From NCBI RefSeq assembly GCF_900258035.1, contig NZ_OGTP01000013.1:106148-170147 (forward strand): 64,000 nt of DNA, given 5' to 3'. A program made the position numbers and the translations under genes. The DNA comes from Caballeronia novacaledonica (GTDB taxonomy: Bacteria; Pseudomonadota; Gammaproteobacteria; Burkholderiales; Burkholderiaceae). This document shows positions 23,680-35,592 of this stretch, in pieces. The notes under the pieces were generated by a model. It did no database searches, was not told where the DNA came from, and saw only the letters and a program-made list of their open reading frames with translations. Within the stretch, counting starts at the first letter, position 1. Each line of letters starts with the position of its first letter.

Positions 23680-24846
23680 ATGACCCTGATCACCCACCCG
23701 CCACGCGTCGCGATGGTCGCGGGCGAGCCGTCCGGCGACCTGCTCGCGGCCTCGCTGCTGAAGGGCCTGAGGCAAACGCTGCCGGAAGGCACGCGCTATA
23801 GCGGCATCGGCGGCCCGCGCATGACGGCCGAAGGCTTCGAAGCGCACTGGCCGATGGACAAGCTGACCGTGCGCGGCTATGTCGAAGCGCTCAAGCACAT
23901 CCCCGAAATTCTCGGCATCCGCAACGAAATCAAGCGTCAGTTGCTTGCGGAGCCGCCGTCGGTGTTCATCGGCGTGGACGCGCCGGATTTCAATTTCGGC
24001 CTCGAACAGCCGCTGCGCGAAGCCGGCATTCCGACCGTGCATTTCGTGTGTCCGTCGATCTGGGCGTGGCGCGGCGGCCGCATCAAGAAGATTGTGAAAG
24101 CGGTCGATCACATGCTGTGCGTGTTTCCGTTCGAGACCGCGCTGCTGGAGAAGGCGGGCGTGGCGACGAGCTACGTCGGTCATCCGCTCGCCGACGAGAT
24201 TCCGCTCGAACCCGACGTCGCGGGCGCGCGCCGCGAACTCGGCATCGCGGAAGGCGGACCGGTGATCGCCGTGCTGCCGGGCAGCCGCCGCTCGGAAATT
24301 TCGCTGATCGGCCCGACGTTTTTCGACGCCATGGAGCTGATGCAGCTTCGCGAGCCCGGCGTGCGCTTCCTGATGCCCGCCGCGAATCCGGCGTTGCGCG
24401 CGTTGCTGCAACCGCTCGTGGACGCGCATCCGCATCTGTCGCTGACGATCACCGATGGCCGCGCGCAAACCGCGATGACCGCCGCCGACGCGATCCTCGT
24501 GAAAAGCGGCACCGTGACGCTCGAAGCGGCGCTGCTCAAGAAGCCGATGGTCATCTCGTACAAGGTGCCCTGGCTGACGGGTCAGATCATGAAGCGGCAG
24601 GGTTATCTGCCGTACGTCGGCTTGCCGAACATTCTGGCGGGCCGCTTCGTCGTGCCGGAGATCCTCCAGCACTTCGCGACGCCCGAAGCGCTCGCCGACG
24701 CAACGCTGAAACAGTTGAACGACGACGCCAACCGCCGTACCCTGACGGAAATCTTCACCGACATGCACATCGCGCTGCGCCAGAACACGGCGCAGAAGGC
24801 GGCCGAGGCGGTCGCGCGGGTGCTCGAAACGCGGAGGCCGCGATAA
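23680..24846 (+). CDS. lpxB: Lipid-A-disaccharide synthase
   Basis: Joins lipid X and UDP-diacylglucosamine into the lipid A disaccharide (GT19 family). It has 388 aa. Typical segments are [14 protein letters not shown] at the N-terminus, [11 protein letters not shown], and LPGSRRSEI in the middle. Its stop overlaps the rnhB start by one base. Confidence 0.97.
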   Translation: MTLITHPPRVAMVAGEPSGDLLAASLLKGLRQTLPEGTRYSGIGGPRMTAEGFEAHWPMDKLTVRGYVEALKHIPEILGIRNEIKRQLLAEPPSVFIGVDAPDFNFGLEQPLREAGIPTVHFVCPSIWAWRGGRIKKIVKAVDHMLCVFPFETALLEKAGVATSYVGHPLADEIPLEPDVAGARRELGIAEGGPVIAVLPGSRRSEISLIGPTFFDAMELMQLREPGVRFLMPAANPALRALLQPLVDAHPHLSLTITDGRAQTAMTAADAILVKSGTVTLEAALLKKPMVISYKVPWLTGQIMKRQGYLPYVGLPNILAGRFVVPEILQHFATPEALADATLKQLNDDANRRTLTEIFTDMHIALRQNTAQKAAEAVARVLETRRPR

Positions 24847-25550
24847 TGGCGGCGAAACGGCCGGCTCAGGCGGGACTCGATTTCAGTTCACCTTTCGACA
24901 TCATCTGCGGCGTCGACGAGGCGGGGCGCGGTCCGCTGGCCGGCCCGGTCGTGGCGGCCGCCGTGATCTTCGATCCGGCCAAACCGCGCATCAACGGTCT
25001 CGACGATTCCAAAGCGCTGACCGCCAGACGGCGCGAGGAGCTTTACGAAAAGATCGTCGATCGCGCGCTCGCGTATTGCATCGCATCGGCGAGCGTCGAG
25101 GAAATCGACACGATCAACATCCTGCATGCGAGCATGCTCGCGATGAAGCGCGCGGTGGAAGGGCTGTCGGTCATGCCGACGCTCGTCAAGGTCGACGGCA
25201 ACCGCTGCCCGATGCTGTCGATTCGGGCGGAAGCCGTGATCGGTGGCGATGCGCTGATCAAGCAGATTTCGGCGGCGTCGATTCTCGCGAAGGTCACGCG
25301 CGACCGCATGCTGGTCGAGCTTCACGAAACCTTCCCCATGTACGGCTTCGACGCGCACGCCGGCTACGGCACGCCGCAGCATCTGCGGGCGTTGCGCGAG
25401 CATGGCCCGTGCGAGCATCATCGGCGTTCGTTTGCGCCGGTGCGCGAGGCGCATGCGCTCGTGTTCGGTTCGGTGCTGCCCGAGATCGCGCCCGAAGTGC
25501 TGCAGGTCGCATCGACGCTCGACAACGATCCCGATTCGCTCGCCTTCTGA
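24846..25550 (+). CDS. rnhB: Ribonuclease HII
   Basis: Cuts RNA in RNA-DNA hybrids, including single ribonucleotides in DNA. It has 234 aa. The active-site motif [12 protein letters not shown] has the first two acidic residues, and DDSKALT and YPTHR-like segments ([14 protein letters not shown]) follow. The start at 24846 shares its A with the lpxB stop. Confidence 0.96.
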   Translation: MAAKRPAQAGLDFSSPFDIICGVDEAGRGPLAGPVVAAAVIFDPAKPRINGLDDSKALTARRREELYEKIVDRALAYCIASASVEEIDTINILHASMLAMKRAVEGLSVMPTLVKVDGNRCPMLSIRAEAVIGGDALIKQISAASILAKVTRDRMLVELHETFPMYGFDAHAGYGTPQHLRALREHGPCEHHRRSFAPVREAHALVFGSVLPEIAPEVLQVASTLDNDPDSLAF

Positions 25551-25567
25551 GCGGCATTCAATTCAAC

Positions 25568-26344
25568 GTGAAATCCATCACTTCGCGGGACAATCCGCTC
25601 TATAAGCGCATCAAGGCGCTGGCCGGCTCGACCGCGCAACAGCGTCGCAGCGGCCACGCGCTGCTCGAAGGGCTGCATCTGGCGTCGGCGTATCTCGATG
25701 CCGCGGGACAGCCGGAAACCTGCGTGGTCACCGAAGGCGCGCTCACGCATGACGAAGCGCGCGAGATCGTCGCGCGTATCGAGGAAAAGCGGATCGTCGT
25801 GTTGCCGGACGCGCTCTTCGGACAGCTTTCGAGCGTCGTGCACGGCGTGGGCATGTTGCTGCTGGTCGAAAAGATCGAGGCCGAATTGCCCGCGCGCGTC
25901 GGCGAAACCTGCGTGATTCTCGACGGCATTCAGGACGCGGGCAACGTCGGCTCGATTCTGCGCAGCGCGGCGGCGGCGGGCATCACGCGCGTGTTCTGCG
26001 CGCCGGGCACGGCGTACGCGTGGTCGTCGAAAGTCTTGCGCTCGGGCATGGGCGCACACTTTCTGCTGAATATTTTCGAAGACGTGGAGCCGGCGGATCT
26101 GATCGCGCGGCTCGACGCGCCCGTGACCATCACGGATTCCCACGGCGCGGTCGCGCTTTACGATTGCGATCTGTCGGGCGCGCTTGCCTGGGTGTTCGGC
26201 AACGAAGGGGCGGGCGTGTCGCAGGTATGGCGCGATGCCGTGACGCATCGCGTGACGATTCCGCAGCCGGGCGGCATGGAGTCGCTCAACGTGGCAGCCG
26301 CGGCGGCGATCTGTCTTTTCGAGCAGTGCCGCCAGCAGCGCTGA
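25568..26344 (+). CDS. SpoU/TrmH-family RNA methyltransferase
   Basis: Probable 2'-O-ribose methyltransferase acting on rRNA or tRNA with S-adenosylmethionine. It has 258 aa. A small N-terminal substrate-binding domain is followed by a SPOUT (knotted) domain: motif 1 with LDGIQDAGNVGSILR, motif 2 with VFGNEGAGVS, and motif 3 with IPQPGGMESLNVAAAAA. It is probably related to RlmB/YsgA, but the target base cannot be told from sequence. Start is GTG at 25568, 17 nt after rnhB, with no strong ribosome binding site. Confidence 0.9.
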   Translation: MKSITSRDNPLYKRIKALAGSTAQQRRSGHALLEGLHLASAYLDAAGQPETCVVTEGALTHDEAREIVARIEEKRIVVLPDALFGQLSSVVHGVGMLLLVEKIEAELPARVGETCVILDGIQDAGNVGSILRSAAAAGITRVFCAPGTAYAWSSKVLRSGMGAHFLLNIFEDVEPADLIARLDAPVTITDSHGAVALYDCDLSGALAWVFGNEGAGVSQVWRDAVTHRVTIPQPGGMESLNVAAAAAICLFEQCRQQR

Positions 26345-26353
26345 GCGAACGAA

Positions 26354-27172
26354 TCAGTAATACGACGGCCGTTCCGGCTTGATTTCCTGCAGGATCGTCG
26401 TGGCGATTTCCTCGATCGACTTGTGCGTCGACGAAAGCCACTTGATGCCTTCGCGCTTCATCATCATCTCCGCTTCGTTGATCTCGAAGCGGCAGTTCTC
26501 CAGCGCCGCGTACTTGCTGCCCGGGCGCCGCTCGTTGCGGATCTCGGCGAGCCGCTGCGCGTCGATCGACAAGCCGAACATCTTCGAGCGATGTTCGAGC
26601 AACGGCGTAGGCAGCTTGCCGCGCTCGAAGTCTTCGGGAATCAGCGGATAGTTCGCGGCCTTCACGCCGTACTGCATCGCCAGGTAGAGGCTCGTCGGCG
26701 TCTTGCCGCTGCGCGACACGCCGACCAGAATGACGTCGGCATCGGCGAGATTGCGGTTCGACTGGCCGTCGTCGTGCGCGAGCGAGAAGTTGATCGCCTC
26801 GATGCGATTCTTGTATTCCTCGGTGTCGGCGTTCTGGTGCACGCGGCCCATCGCGTGCGTCGACTTCATTTCCAGTTCGTGTTCGAGCGGCTCGATGAAG
26901 GTCTGGAACATGTCGAGCACGAGCGCATTGCAGCCCTTGACCACTTCGTTCGACGCGCTGTCGACGAGCGTGGTGAAGACGATCGGCCGGCGGCCATCGA
27001 GTTCCACGACCTCGTTGATCTTCTCGACCGTCGCATACGCCTTGTCGATCGAATCGACGAAAGGCACGCGCACGAGCCGGAATTTTTGATCGAACTGGGC
27101 GAGGATCGAATGCGCGAAGGTTTCGGCAGTGATCCCGGTCCCGTCGGAAACGATGAATACGGAAGGCGGCAT
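26354..27172 (-). CDS. ppsR: Phosphoenolpyruvate synthase regulatory protein (kinase/pyrophosphorylase)
   Basis: Bifunctional enzyme that inactivates PEP synthase by ADP-dependent phosphorylation and reactivates it by Pi-dependent phosphorolysis (DUF299 family). It has 272 aa from [18 protein letters not shown]. The P-loop reads [15 protein letters not shown]. The frame stays open 80 codons upstream, but the start at 27172 fits the family. It is divergent from its target ppsA. Confidence 0.95.
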   Translation of the reverse strand: MPPSVFIVSDGTGITAETFAHSILAQFDQKFRLVRVPFVDSIDKAYATVEKINEVVELDGRRPIVFTTLVDSASNEVVKGCNALVLDMFQTFIEPLEHELEMKSTHAMGRVHQNADTEEYKNRIEAINFSLAHDDGQSNRNLADADVILVGVSRSGKTPTSLYLAMQYGVKAANYPLIPEDFERGKLPTPLLEHRSKMFGLSIDAQRLAEIRNERRPGSKYAALENCRFEINEAEMMMKREGIKWLSSTHKSIEEIATTILQEIKPERPSYY

Positions 27173-27659
27173 CGGCAAAAGACCAAATGGGGAACGAGTT
27201 GGGGTGGGCGCGCTCAAACGGTAACACGCGAAATAGACCGCGGGAACGCCCGGCACGGCGGACGAAGCGCCTGTGTTACATTGATTGCCCGGCGTGTGCG
27301 CCGGCCAACCGAACGGCGTGAAAGACTTCGATTCTGCCGTGGAATTACCGTCTCTGCCGAAACAATTTGAGAATCGGCACGGTAGAATAGCGGCAACCTG
27401 TTCGATAAGCAATTGCGGACAAATTGATTCGGATTTTCGTCAAATCGCGGTCGGTTCGTCGGTTTTGGCAGCAAAAACCCACGGTTTCGAGCAGATTTCA
27501 GACGTCCCGCTTCTCTTTGCAACGCGCGCCGGTCCCGGCTGCACGCTCCCCGATCGTTTATCAAACAGGTTGTACGAGATGCGCCCGCGCTTCCAATGAG
27601 CGCCGCCGCATATGAGCCCACTCGTGCGATCGTGAATTCCATCCACCTTAGGGGCTTGT
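27173..27659. promoter_or_regulatory. Divergent ppsR / ppsA intergenic region
   Basis: This 487-base region has no credible gene; short ORFs in it have no recognisable features. It is AT-richer than its surroundings from 27361 on, as expected of promoter DNA. A 6-bp GC hairpin lies at 27289-27304. No -35/-10 pair with acceptable spacing could be fixed by eye. Confidence 0.4.
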
Positions 27660-30077
27660 ATGACTAACGCAGTCAATGTCGCGAAAGATGTCGCAAAGGA
27701 TCAGGCGTATGTAGTTCCATTCGAGCAGTTGCGAATGACCGACGTGGAAATCGTCGGTGGCAAGAATGCGTCGCTCGGCGAAATGATCAGCCAGCTTTCC
27801 GAAGCCGGCGTTCGTGTGCCGACGGGCTTTGCCACAACTGCACTCGCATTCCGCGACTTCCTCCAGCACAACGACCTGACCGACCGCATCGCCAAGCGTC
27901 TCGAAACGCTCGATGTCGACGACGTCAAGTCGCTCGCCGAAGCCGGCAAGGAAATCCGCCAGTGGATCGTCGACGCGCCGATGCAGCCGCGTCTCGAAGA
28001 CGAAATCCGCCGCGGTTTCGAAGTCCTCCAGAACAGCTCGCCCGAAGAGCTTTCGTTCGCCGTGCGCTCGTCCGCGACCGCCGAGGACTTGCCCGACGCA
28101 TCGTTCGCGGGCCAGCAGGAAAGCTATCTGAACGTGGTCGGTGTCGAGGACGTCCTCGATCGCATGAAGCACGTGTTCGCGTCGCTCTACAACGACCGCG
28201 CCATCTCCTATCGCGTCCACAAAGGCTTCACCCATGCGGAAGTCGCGTTGTCGGCGGGCGTGCAGCGCATGGTCCGCTCGGACGTCGGCGCGGCGGGCGT
28301 GATGTTCACCATCGACACGGAATCGGGCTTCAAGGAAACCGTGTTCATCACGTCGAGCTACGGTCTCGGCGAGACGGTCGTGCAGGGCGCGGTGAATCCG
28401 GACGAATTCCACGTCTTCAAGACCACGCTCGAACAGGGCAAGTACCCGATCATCCGCCGCTCGATCGGCTCGAAGCTCATCAAGATGGAATTCACGAAGC
28501 CGGGCGAGCCGGGCCGCGTGAAGACCGTCGACGTGCCGCACGAGCAGCGCAACCGCTTCTCGATCACCGACGAAGACGTGATCGAGCTCGCGAAGTACGC
28601 GGTCATCATCGAGAAGCACTACGAGCGTCCGATGGACATCGAGTGGGGCAAGGACGGCCGCGACGGCAAGATCTTCATTCTCCAGGCGCGCCCGGAAACG
28701 GTGAAGAGCCAGGCGTCCGGCAAGGCCGAGATGCGCTTTAAGTTGAAGGGCCAGTCGAACGTGCTGGCGACGGGCCGCGCGATCGGCCAGAAGATCGGCG
28801 CGGGTCCGGTGCGCGTGATCCACGATCCGTCGGAAATGGAACGTGTGCAGCCGGGCGATGTCCTCGTCGCCGACATGACCGACCCGAACTGGGAGCCGGT
28901 CATGAAGCGCGCATCGGCCATCGTGACGAATCGCGGCGGCCGCACGTGTCACGCGGCGATCATCGCGCGTGAGTTGGGCGTGCCGGCGGTAGTCGGCTGC
29001 GGCGATGCAACGGACATTCTGAAAGACGGCGCGCTCGTCACGGTTTCGTGCGCGGAAGGCGACGAAGGCAAGATCTACGACGGCCTGCTCGAAACCGAAG
29101 TGACCGAAGTGCAGCGCGGCGAGCTGCCGGAGATTCCGGTCAAGATCATGATGAACGTCGGCAATCCGCAACTCGCGTTCGACTTCGCGCAGTTGCCGAA
29201 TGCGGGCGTCGGCCTCGCGCGGCTCGAGTTCATCATCAACAACAACATCGGCGTGCATCCGAAGGCGATTCTGGAGTACCCGAACGTCGACGCCGACCTG
29301 AAGAAGGCGGTCGAGAGCGTCGCGCGCGGCCATGCGTCGCCGCGTGCGTTCTACGTCGACAAGCTGACGGAAGGCATCGCCACGATCGCGGCGGCGTTCT
29401 ATCCGAAGCCCGTTATCGTGCGTCTGTCGGACTTCAAGTCGAACGAGTACAAGAAGTTGATCGGCGGTTCGCGCTACGAGCCGGACGAAGAGAATCCGAT
29501 GCTCGGTTTCCGCGGCGCGTCGCGCTATATCGCGGAAGACTTCGCCGAAGCGTTCCACATGGAATGCGTCGCGCTGAAGAAGGTGCGCGAGGAAATGGGT
29601 CTCGACAACGTGCAGATCATGGTGCCGTTCGTGCGCACGCTGAAGCAGGCGGATCGCGTGGTCGAACTGCTGAAGAAGTTCGGCCTCGAGCGCGGCAGGA
29701 ACGATCTGAAGCTCGTGATGATGTGCGAAGTGCCGTCCAACGCGATTCTCGCCGAGCAGTTCCTCGAACGCTTCGACGGTTTCTCCATTGGTTCGAACGA
29801 CCTGACGCAGTTGACGCTCGGCCTCGACCGCGACTCCGGCATGGAACTGCTCGCGGCGGACTTCGACGAGCGCGACGAAGCGGTGCAGTTCATGCTCAAG
29901 CGCGCGATCGAAACGTGTCTCAGGCTGAACAAGTACGTCGGTATTTGCGGCCAGGGTCCGTCGGATCATCCGGACCTCGCGGAGTGGCTCGCGAAGGAAG
30001 GCATCGAATCGATGTCGCTGAATCCGGACACGATCATCGAGACGTGGCAGCAACTGGCGAAGACCTTGTCAAAATAA
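27660..30077 (+). CDS. ppsA: Phosphoenolpyruvate synthase
   Basis: Converts pyruvate and ATP to PEP, AMP and Pi for gluconeogenesis. It has 805 aa. The N-terminal ATP/pyruvate-binding domain includes [20 protein letters not shown]. The phosphohistidine segment is [14 protein letters not shown]. The C-terminal PEP-binding barrel carries [13 protein letters not shown] and [12 protein letters not shown]. The divergent partner ppsR controls its activity. Confidence 0.97.
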   Translation: MTNAVNVAKDVAKDQAYVVPFEQLRMTDVEIVGGKNASLGEMISQLSEAGVRVPTGFATTALAFRDFLQHNDLTDRIAKRLETLDVDDVKSLAEAGKEIRQWIVDAPMQPRLEDEIRRGFEVLQNSSPEELSFAVRSSATAEDLPDASFAGQQESYLNVVGVEDVLDRMKHVFASLYNDRAISYRVHKGFTHAEVALSAGVQRMVRSDVGAAGVMFTIDTESGFKETVFITSSYGLGETVVQGAVNPDEFHVFKTTLEQGKYPIIRRSIGSKLIKMEFTKPGEPGRVKTVDVPHEQRNRFSITDEDVIELAKYAVIIEKHYERPMDIEWGKDGRDGKIFILQARPETVKSQASGKAEMRFKLKGQSNVLATGRAIGQKIGAGPVRVIHDPSEMERVQPGDVLVADMTDPNWEPVMKRASAIVTNRGGRTCHAAIIARELGVPAVVGCGDATDILKDGALVTVSCAEGDEGKIYDGLLETEVTEVQRGELPEIPVKIMMNVGNPQLAFDFAQLPNAGVGLARLEFIINNNIGVHPKAILEYPNVDADLKKAVESVARGHASPRAFYVDKLTEGIATIAAAFYPKPVIVRLSDFKSNEYKKLIGGSRYEPDEENPMLGFRGASRYIAEDFAEAFHMECVALKKVREEMGLDNVQIMVPFVRTLKQADRVVELLKKFGLERGRNDLKLVMMCEVPSNAILAEQFLERFDGFSIGSNDLTQLTLGLDRDSGMELLAADFDERDEAVQFMLKRAIETCLRLNKYVGICGQGPSDHPDLAEWLAKEGIESMSLNPDTIIETWQQLAKTLSK

Positions 30078-30126
30078 GTCAGCAACGCCTTTCCGGTTGC
30101 TTTCGGAAAGGCGCGAGCGTGCTATA

Positions 30127-30156
30127 AAAACACCCCGGACTTCTCCGGGGTGTTTT
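30127..30156 (+). terminator. Terminator after ppsA
   Basis: A 13-bp perfect stem (AAAACACCCCGGA / TCCGGGGTGTTTT) with a CTTC loop. The A-rich left arm makes it look bidirectional. Confidence 0.92.
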
Positions 30157-30172
30157 CGTTTGGAGACCGCTG

Positions 30173-30601
30173 ATGGAAACGAGTGGATTGATATGGTGGG
30201 TCGCGGCGGGCGCACTGATCGTCGCGGAACTGTTCACCGGCACGTTCTATCTGCTCATGATCGCGCTCGGCATGATCGCGGGCGGTGTCGCTCATGTGTC
30301 CGGCGCGTTGCCGCATGTGCAGATGGGCGCAGCCGCCGTGATCGCGCTGATCGCAGTCGCGGCTCTGCGGCGCTCGCGCTTCGGTAGCTGGAAGCGGCGC
30401 GACGCGTCGCGGGATGCGGCCGTGAATCTCGATATCGGCGCGACGCTGGAAGTGGATCAATGGCGCGATGGCCGCGCGCGCGCAATGTATCGCGGCGCGC
30501 AGTGGGACGTCGAACTCGCGCCGGGCGAAATCGAAGGCGCGCGCTATTACCGCATCACGGCGCTGGACGGGAACCGGCTGATCGTCGCGGCCAAACGCTA
30601 G
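30173..30601 (+). CDS. NfeD-family membrane protein
   Basis: Small membrane protein (142 aa) with two or three hydrophobic segments in the first 65 residues (WWVAAGALIVAELFTGTFYL and following) and a C-terminal OB-fold (NfeD1b-like). It is followed after 19 nt by a stomatin-like gene; NfeD and SPFH proteins are a well-known partner pair thought to act in membrane microdomains or quality control. No protease domain is present, so this is the short NfeD type. Confidence 0.88.
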   Translation: METSGLIWWVAAGALIVAELFTGTFYLLMIALGMIAGGVAHVSGALPHVQMGAAAVIALIAVAALRRSRFGSWKRRDASRDAAVNLDIGATLEVDQWRDGRARAMYRGAQWDVELAPGEIEGARYYRITALDGNRLIVAAKR

Positions 30602-30620
30602 TTCTATAAGGAGAAAAACA

Positions 30621-31547
30621 ATGTACTTCGCGCTCATCGTGCTCATCATCGCCATCGTGATCGTGGTGAACACAGTCAAAATCGTTCCGCAACAGCATGC
30701 ATGGGTGCTGGAGCGCTTCGGCCGCTATCACGCGACGCTGACGCCCGGCCTCAATATCGTGCTGCCGTTTATCGACCGCATCGCGTACAAGCACATGCTG
30801 AAGGAGATTCCGCTCGAGGTGCCGAGCCAGGTGTGCATCACGCGCGACAACACGCAGTTGCAGGTCGACGGCGTGCTGTACTTCCAGGTCACCGATGCAA
30901 TGAAGGCGTCGTACGGTTCGAGCAATTTCGTGTTTGCGATCACGCAGTTGTCGCAGACGACCTTGCGTTCGGTCATCGGCAAGCTGGAACTCGACAAGAC
31001 CTTCGAGGAACGCGATTTCATCAACCAGAGCATCGTGAATGCACTCGATGAAGCCGCGTCGAACTGGGGCGTGAAAGTGCTGCGTTACGAGATCAAGGAC
31101 CTGACGCCGCCGAAGGAAATTCTTCATGCGATGCAGGCGCAGATCACCGCGGAGCGCGAGAAGCGCGCGCTGATCGCCGCGTCCGAAGGCCGCAAGCAGG
31201 AGCAGATCAACCTCGCCGCGGGCGCGCGCGAAGCGGCCATCCAGAAGTCCGAGGGCGAGCGTCAGGCGGCGATCAATCAGGCGCAGGGCGAGGCATCGGC
31301 GATTCTCGCGGTGGCCGAGGCGAACGCGCAGGCCATCCAGAAGATCGGCACGGCGATTCAGACCACGGGCGGCATGGAAGCGGTGAACCTGAAGATCGCG
31401 GAGCAGTATGTCGGCGCGTTCGGCAATATCGCGAAGACGGGCAACACGCTGATCGTGCCGGGCAACCTGTCCGACATGAGTTCGATGATCGCCTCGGCGT
31501 TGACCATCGTAAGAGGCGAGGGCGGCGGCGTCATCAAGAAGAGCTGA
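30621..31547 (+). CDS. SPFH/stomatin-like membrane protein (QmcA/paraslipin type)
   Basis: It has 308 aa. One N-terminal membrane helix (FALIVLIIAIVIVVNTVKIV) is followed by an SPFH/band 7 domain (VPQQHAWVLERFGRYHATLTP) and an Ala/Glu/Gln-rich coiled coil from about residue 190. These proteins form large membrane scaffolds. The start has an AAGGAG site 8 nt upstream. It forms a pair with the NfeD gene just before it. Confidence 0.9.
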   Translation: MYFALIVLIIAIVIVVNTVKIVPQQHAWVLERFGRYHATLTPGLNIVLPFIDRIAYKHMLKEIPLEVPSQVCITRDNTQLQVDGVLYFQVTDAMKASYGSSNFVFAITQLSQTTLRSVIGKLELDKTFEERDFINQSIVNALDEAASNWGVKVLRYEIKDLTPPKEILHAMQAQITAEREKRALIAASEGRKQEQINLAAGAREAAIQKSEGERQAAINQAQGEASAILAVAEANAQAIQKIGTAIQTTGGMEAVNLKIAEQYVGAFGNIAKTGNTLIVPGNLSDMSSMIASALTIVRGEGGGVIKKS

Positions 31548-31558
31548 CGCGGCAAGGC

Positions 31559-31586
31559 AATCGGGGCGCTGAGAAGCGCCCCGATT
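31559..31586. terminator. Shared hairpin between converging stomatin gene and smpB
   Basis: A 12-bp perfect stem (AATCGGGGCGCT / AGCGCCCCGATT) with a GAGA loop lies between two converging genes. It probably stops transcription from both sides. It ends 4 nt from the smpB stop. Confidence 0.8.
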
Positions 31587-31589
31587 CGT

Positions 31590-32039
31590 TTAACGCGACG
31601 CCGTGCGCATCAGGCGCCCGCGCTCGCGTTCCCAGTCGCGCTTCTTTTCGGTCTCGCGCTTGTCGTGCAGCTTTTTGCCCTTCGCCAGCCCGATCTCGCA
31701 CTTGACGCGGCCGTCCTTGTAATGGAAGTTGAGTGGCACGAGCGTATGCCCGCGCTGCTCGACCTTGCCGATGAGCTTGTCGATCTGGTCGCGATGCAAC
31801 AGCAGCTTGCGCGTGCGCACCGGGTCCAGATTGGCGAATTTCGATGCCTCGGGCAGCGGACTGATATGCGTGCCGATCAGAAAGAGCTCGCCGTGCTTGA
31901 TCACGACATAGCCTTCCTTGATCTGCGCGCGGCCCGCGCGCAGCGCCTTGACTTCCCAGCCTTCGAGCACGAGACCGGCCTCGTAGCGCTCTTCGACGAA
32001 GTAATCGAAGAAGGCTTTTCTGTTGTCGATGATGCTCAT
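31590..32039 (-). CDS. smpB: SsrA-binding protein SmpB
   Basis: Binds tmRNA and brings it to stalled ribosomes for trans-translation. It has 149 aa with the family start [20 protein letters not shown], the segment [19 protein letters not shown], and the basic C-terminal tail ([13 protein letters not shown]) that enters the mRNA channel. It is divergent from ratA, a common arrangement. Confidence 0.97.
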   Translation of the reverse strand: MSIIDNRKAFFDYFVEERYEAGLVLEGWEVKALRAGRAQIKEGYVVIKHGELFLIGTHISPLPEASKFANLDPVRTRKLLLHRDQIDKLIGKVEQRGHTLVPLNFHYKDGRVKCEIGLAKGKKLHDKRETEKKRDWERERGRLMRTASR

Positions 32040-32159
32040 GAATGGAAAGTGCCCAACTCGTTTAAAATCACGATTTTAGCAGCGCGACGCCCGGCATTCG
32101 AACTCTTGCCGCGTTCTCTTCTCGCGTTGCCGCCCAATTCAGCCTCCGCTGCGCCCTAT

Positions 32160-32597
32160 ATGGCAGACGTCCAGAAAACCGTATTGATCCGCCATTCAGC
32201 GGAAGAAATGTTCGACCTCGTCACCGATGTCGCCGATTACCCCAATTTCCTGCCCTGGTGCGGCGGCGTCGAAATCGGCCGCCAGGACGAGAACGGCATG
32301 GAAGCGAAGATCGACATCAGCTTCAAGGGCATCAAGCAGCACTTCGCGACGCGCAATACGCAGAAGCGTCCGACCAATATCGATATGGAGTTTCTGAGCG
32401 GCCCTTTCAAGAAGTTCACCGGTTACTGGCGCTTCACGCCGCTGCGCGCGGACGCGTGCAAGATCGAATTCGCGCTGCACTACGAATTCTCCAATGTGAT
32501 TCTGGAAAAGCTCATCGGGCCGGTGTTCAGCCATATCGCCAACACGTTCGTCGATTCCTTCGTGAAGCGCGCGGATCAGCGCTACGGCAAGCCATGA
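32160..32597 (+). CDS. RatA-type START-domain protein (COQ10 family)
   Basis: It has 145 aa with a polyketide cyclase/START fold: VLIRHSAEEMFDLVTDV at the N-terminus and FVDSFVKRADQRYG at the C-terminus. Homologues are ubiquinone-binding Coq10-like proteins; E. coli RatA was described as a toxin blocking 70S assembly. The start at 32160 is the family start. It overlaps the next gene by 4 nt (ATGA), the conserved ratA-ratB (rnfH) pair. Confidence 0.9.
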   Translation: MADVQKTVLIRHSAEEMFDLVTDVADYPNFLPWCGGVEIGRQDENGMEAKIDISFKGIKQHFATRNTQKRPTNIDMEFLSGPFKKFTGYWRFTPLRADACKIEFALHYEFSNVILEKLIGPVFSHIANTFVDSFVKRADQRYGKP

Positions 32598-32917
32598 TGC
32601 ATATCGACGTTTGCTACGGTCTGCCGGAGGGCGCGTTTCTGAAGCGCGTCGAACTGCGCGACGGCGCAACGGTGCGCGACGCAATCGATGCGAGCGGTGT
32701 GCTGCTCGCGCATCGCGATATCGATCTGACGACGCAAAGAGTCGGCGTGTTCGGCAAGGTGAAGGCGCTCGACGAGGCGCTCGCCGACTTCGACCGCGTG
32801 GAGATCTATCGTCCGCTGAAGGTCGATCCGAAGGCCGCGCGCCAGCGTCGCGTCGACAAGGCGCGCAGGGCCGGTTCGATCGAAGGGCGCAAGTGGCAGT
32901 CGAAAGATTCGCGCTGA
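32594..32917 (+). CDS. RnfH/RatB family ubiquitin-like protein (UPF0125)
   Basis: It has 107 aa with a beta-grasp (ubiquitin-like) fold: HIDVCYGLPEGAFLKRVELR, then VGVFGKVKALDEALADFDRVEIYRPL, and a basic C-terminal tail. Its biochemical role is not settled. Translation is coupled to the gene before it (ATGA overlap). The second ATG at 32597 is an equal alternative start. Confidence 0.9.
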   Translation: MMHIDVCYGLPEGAFLKRVELRDGATVRDAIDASGVLLAHRDIDLTTQRVGVFGKVKALDEALADFDRVEIYRPLKVDPKAARQRRVDKARRAGSIEGRKWQSKDSR

Positions 32918-32923
32918 GCCGTT

Positions 32924-33904
32924 TCAATGCGCGGGCGCTTCCTTCGCCCCTGCTGGCGCGGGCTCCAGCGTGTGTTGCCTGACCGACCAGAGCACGCCGG
33001 CGAGCAGCAGGACGATCGCGAGCATTTCGGGCACGCGCGGCCAGCGGCCGTCGTAGACGAAGGCGTAGAGCAGCGCGAAAAGCGTTTCGAAAACGATCAT
33101 CTGACCCGCGAGCGTGAGCGGCAGGCGCTTCGCCGCCGCGTTCCACAGCATGTTGCCGAGCCACGAACCGCCGGTCGCCAGCGCCGCGCACACGATCCAG
33201 AACATGTGCCAGCGCGCGGCCGGCACGCTCGCCTGAACCGTTCCCGCAGGCAGCATCCAGATGACGGCGCCGAGCACGAGTCCGAGCAGACCCGTCACGA
33301 TGCCCCACAGCACGGACCACTCGTTGCCGTCGAAGTGATCGTTCGCTTGCAGATAGCGCGCGTTGACGACCGCGTACCAGGTCCACGACGCGAGCGCGCC
33401 GAGGGCGCACGCGAGACCGGTGAGGCGCGTGAGCACGCTGGCCGCATGCTCGCCGCCTTCCGACGACGAGAGCACGTCGCTGAACACGTCCAGATTGATG
33501 CACGAAATGCCGGCCAGAATCAGCAGCAAAGGTCCGACGAGCCGCCTGAGGCCGATTGCGCCGTGGTCGCGCCGTCCGGCGAGGGTGACGGTCACGGGCA
33601 GAATCCCGACGATCAGCGACGAAGGCGCGACGCCCACCAGTTGCACCGCGCTCGCGAGCAGCATGTAGTAGAGCAGGTTGCCCACCAGCGCCAGCTTCAC
33701 GAGCGCGATGAAATCGGCGCGCGTGAGTTTGGCGAGGAGCTTTCGCGCGAACGGCAACGCGACGGCGAGCGACACCGCCCCGTACATCAGATAGCGTCCG
33801 ACGCTCAGCGCGAGTGGCGAAAAATCCGGCAAGAGCCGTGGCGCGAGAAAGATGAAGCCCCAGATCGCGCCCGCTGCCATTCCATACATCACACCGCGCT
33901 GCAT
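32924..33904 (-). CDS. EamA-family (DMT) transporter
   Basis: Inner-membrane protein of 326 aa with about ten hydrophobic helices in two repeats, starting GVMYGMAAGAIWGFIFLAP. The substrate cannot be told; DMT proteins export metabolites or amino acids. It converges with rnfH (6-nt gap) and is divergent from guaB. Confidence 0.85.
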   Translation of the reverse strand: MQRGVMYGMAAGAIWGFIFLAPRLLPDFSPLALSVGRYLMYGAVSLAVALPFARKLLAKLTRADFIALVKLALVGNLLYYMLLASAVQLVGVAPSSLIVGILPVTVTLAGRRDHGAIGLRRLVGPLLLILAGISCINLDVFSDVLSSSEGGEHAASVLTRLTGLACALGALASWTWYAVVNARYLQANDHFDGNEWSVLWGIVTGLLGLVLGAVIWMLPAGTVQASVPAARWHMFWIVCAALATGGSWLGNMLWNAAAKRLPLTLAGQMIVFETLFALLYAFVYDGRWPRVPEMLAIVLLLAGVLWSVRQHTLEPAPAGAKEAPAH

Positions 33905-34061
33905 TGCCCGACTCCTGTCGATATTTCACTTGACGGCGCGAAGCGTAGCACGCGGCCCCGGGCGGCGGTCTTGTCGAAAACTGCAACGGCGCGAGCGTCC
34001 GGCGCGCGGGCGCGAACGGCCCGGAATTTGCGTCCGAACGGCCTAAGCTGCTGTTCGGGCA

Positions 34062-35577
<1,516 letters not shown>

Positions 35578-35592
35578 TCGAGCGGAGCGCTC

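Noticed and set aside
27285..27599. 104-codon ORF between ppsR and ppsA
   Set aside because: No ribosome binding site, no family features; the region looks like promoter DNA.
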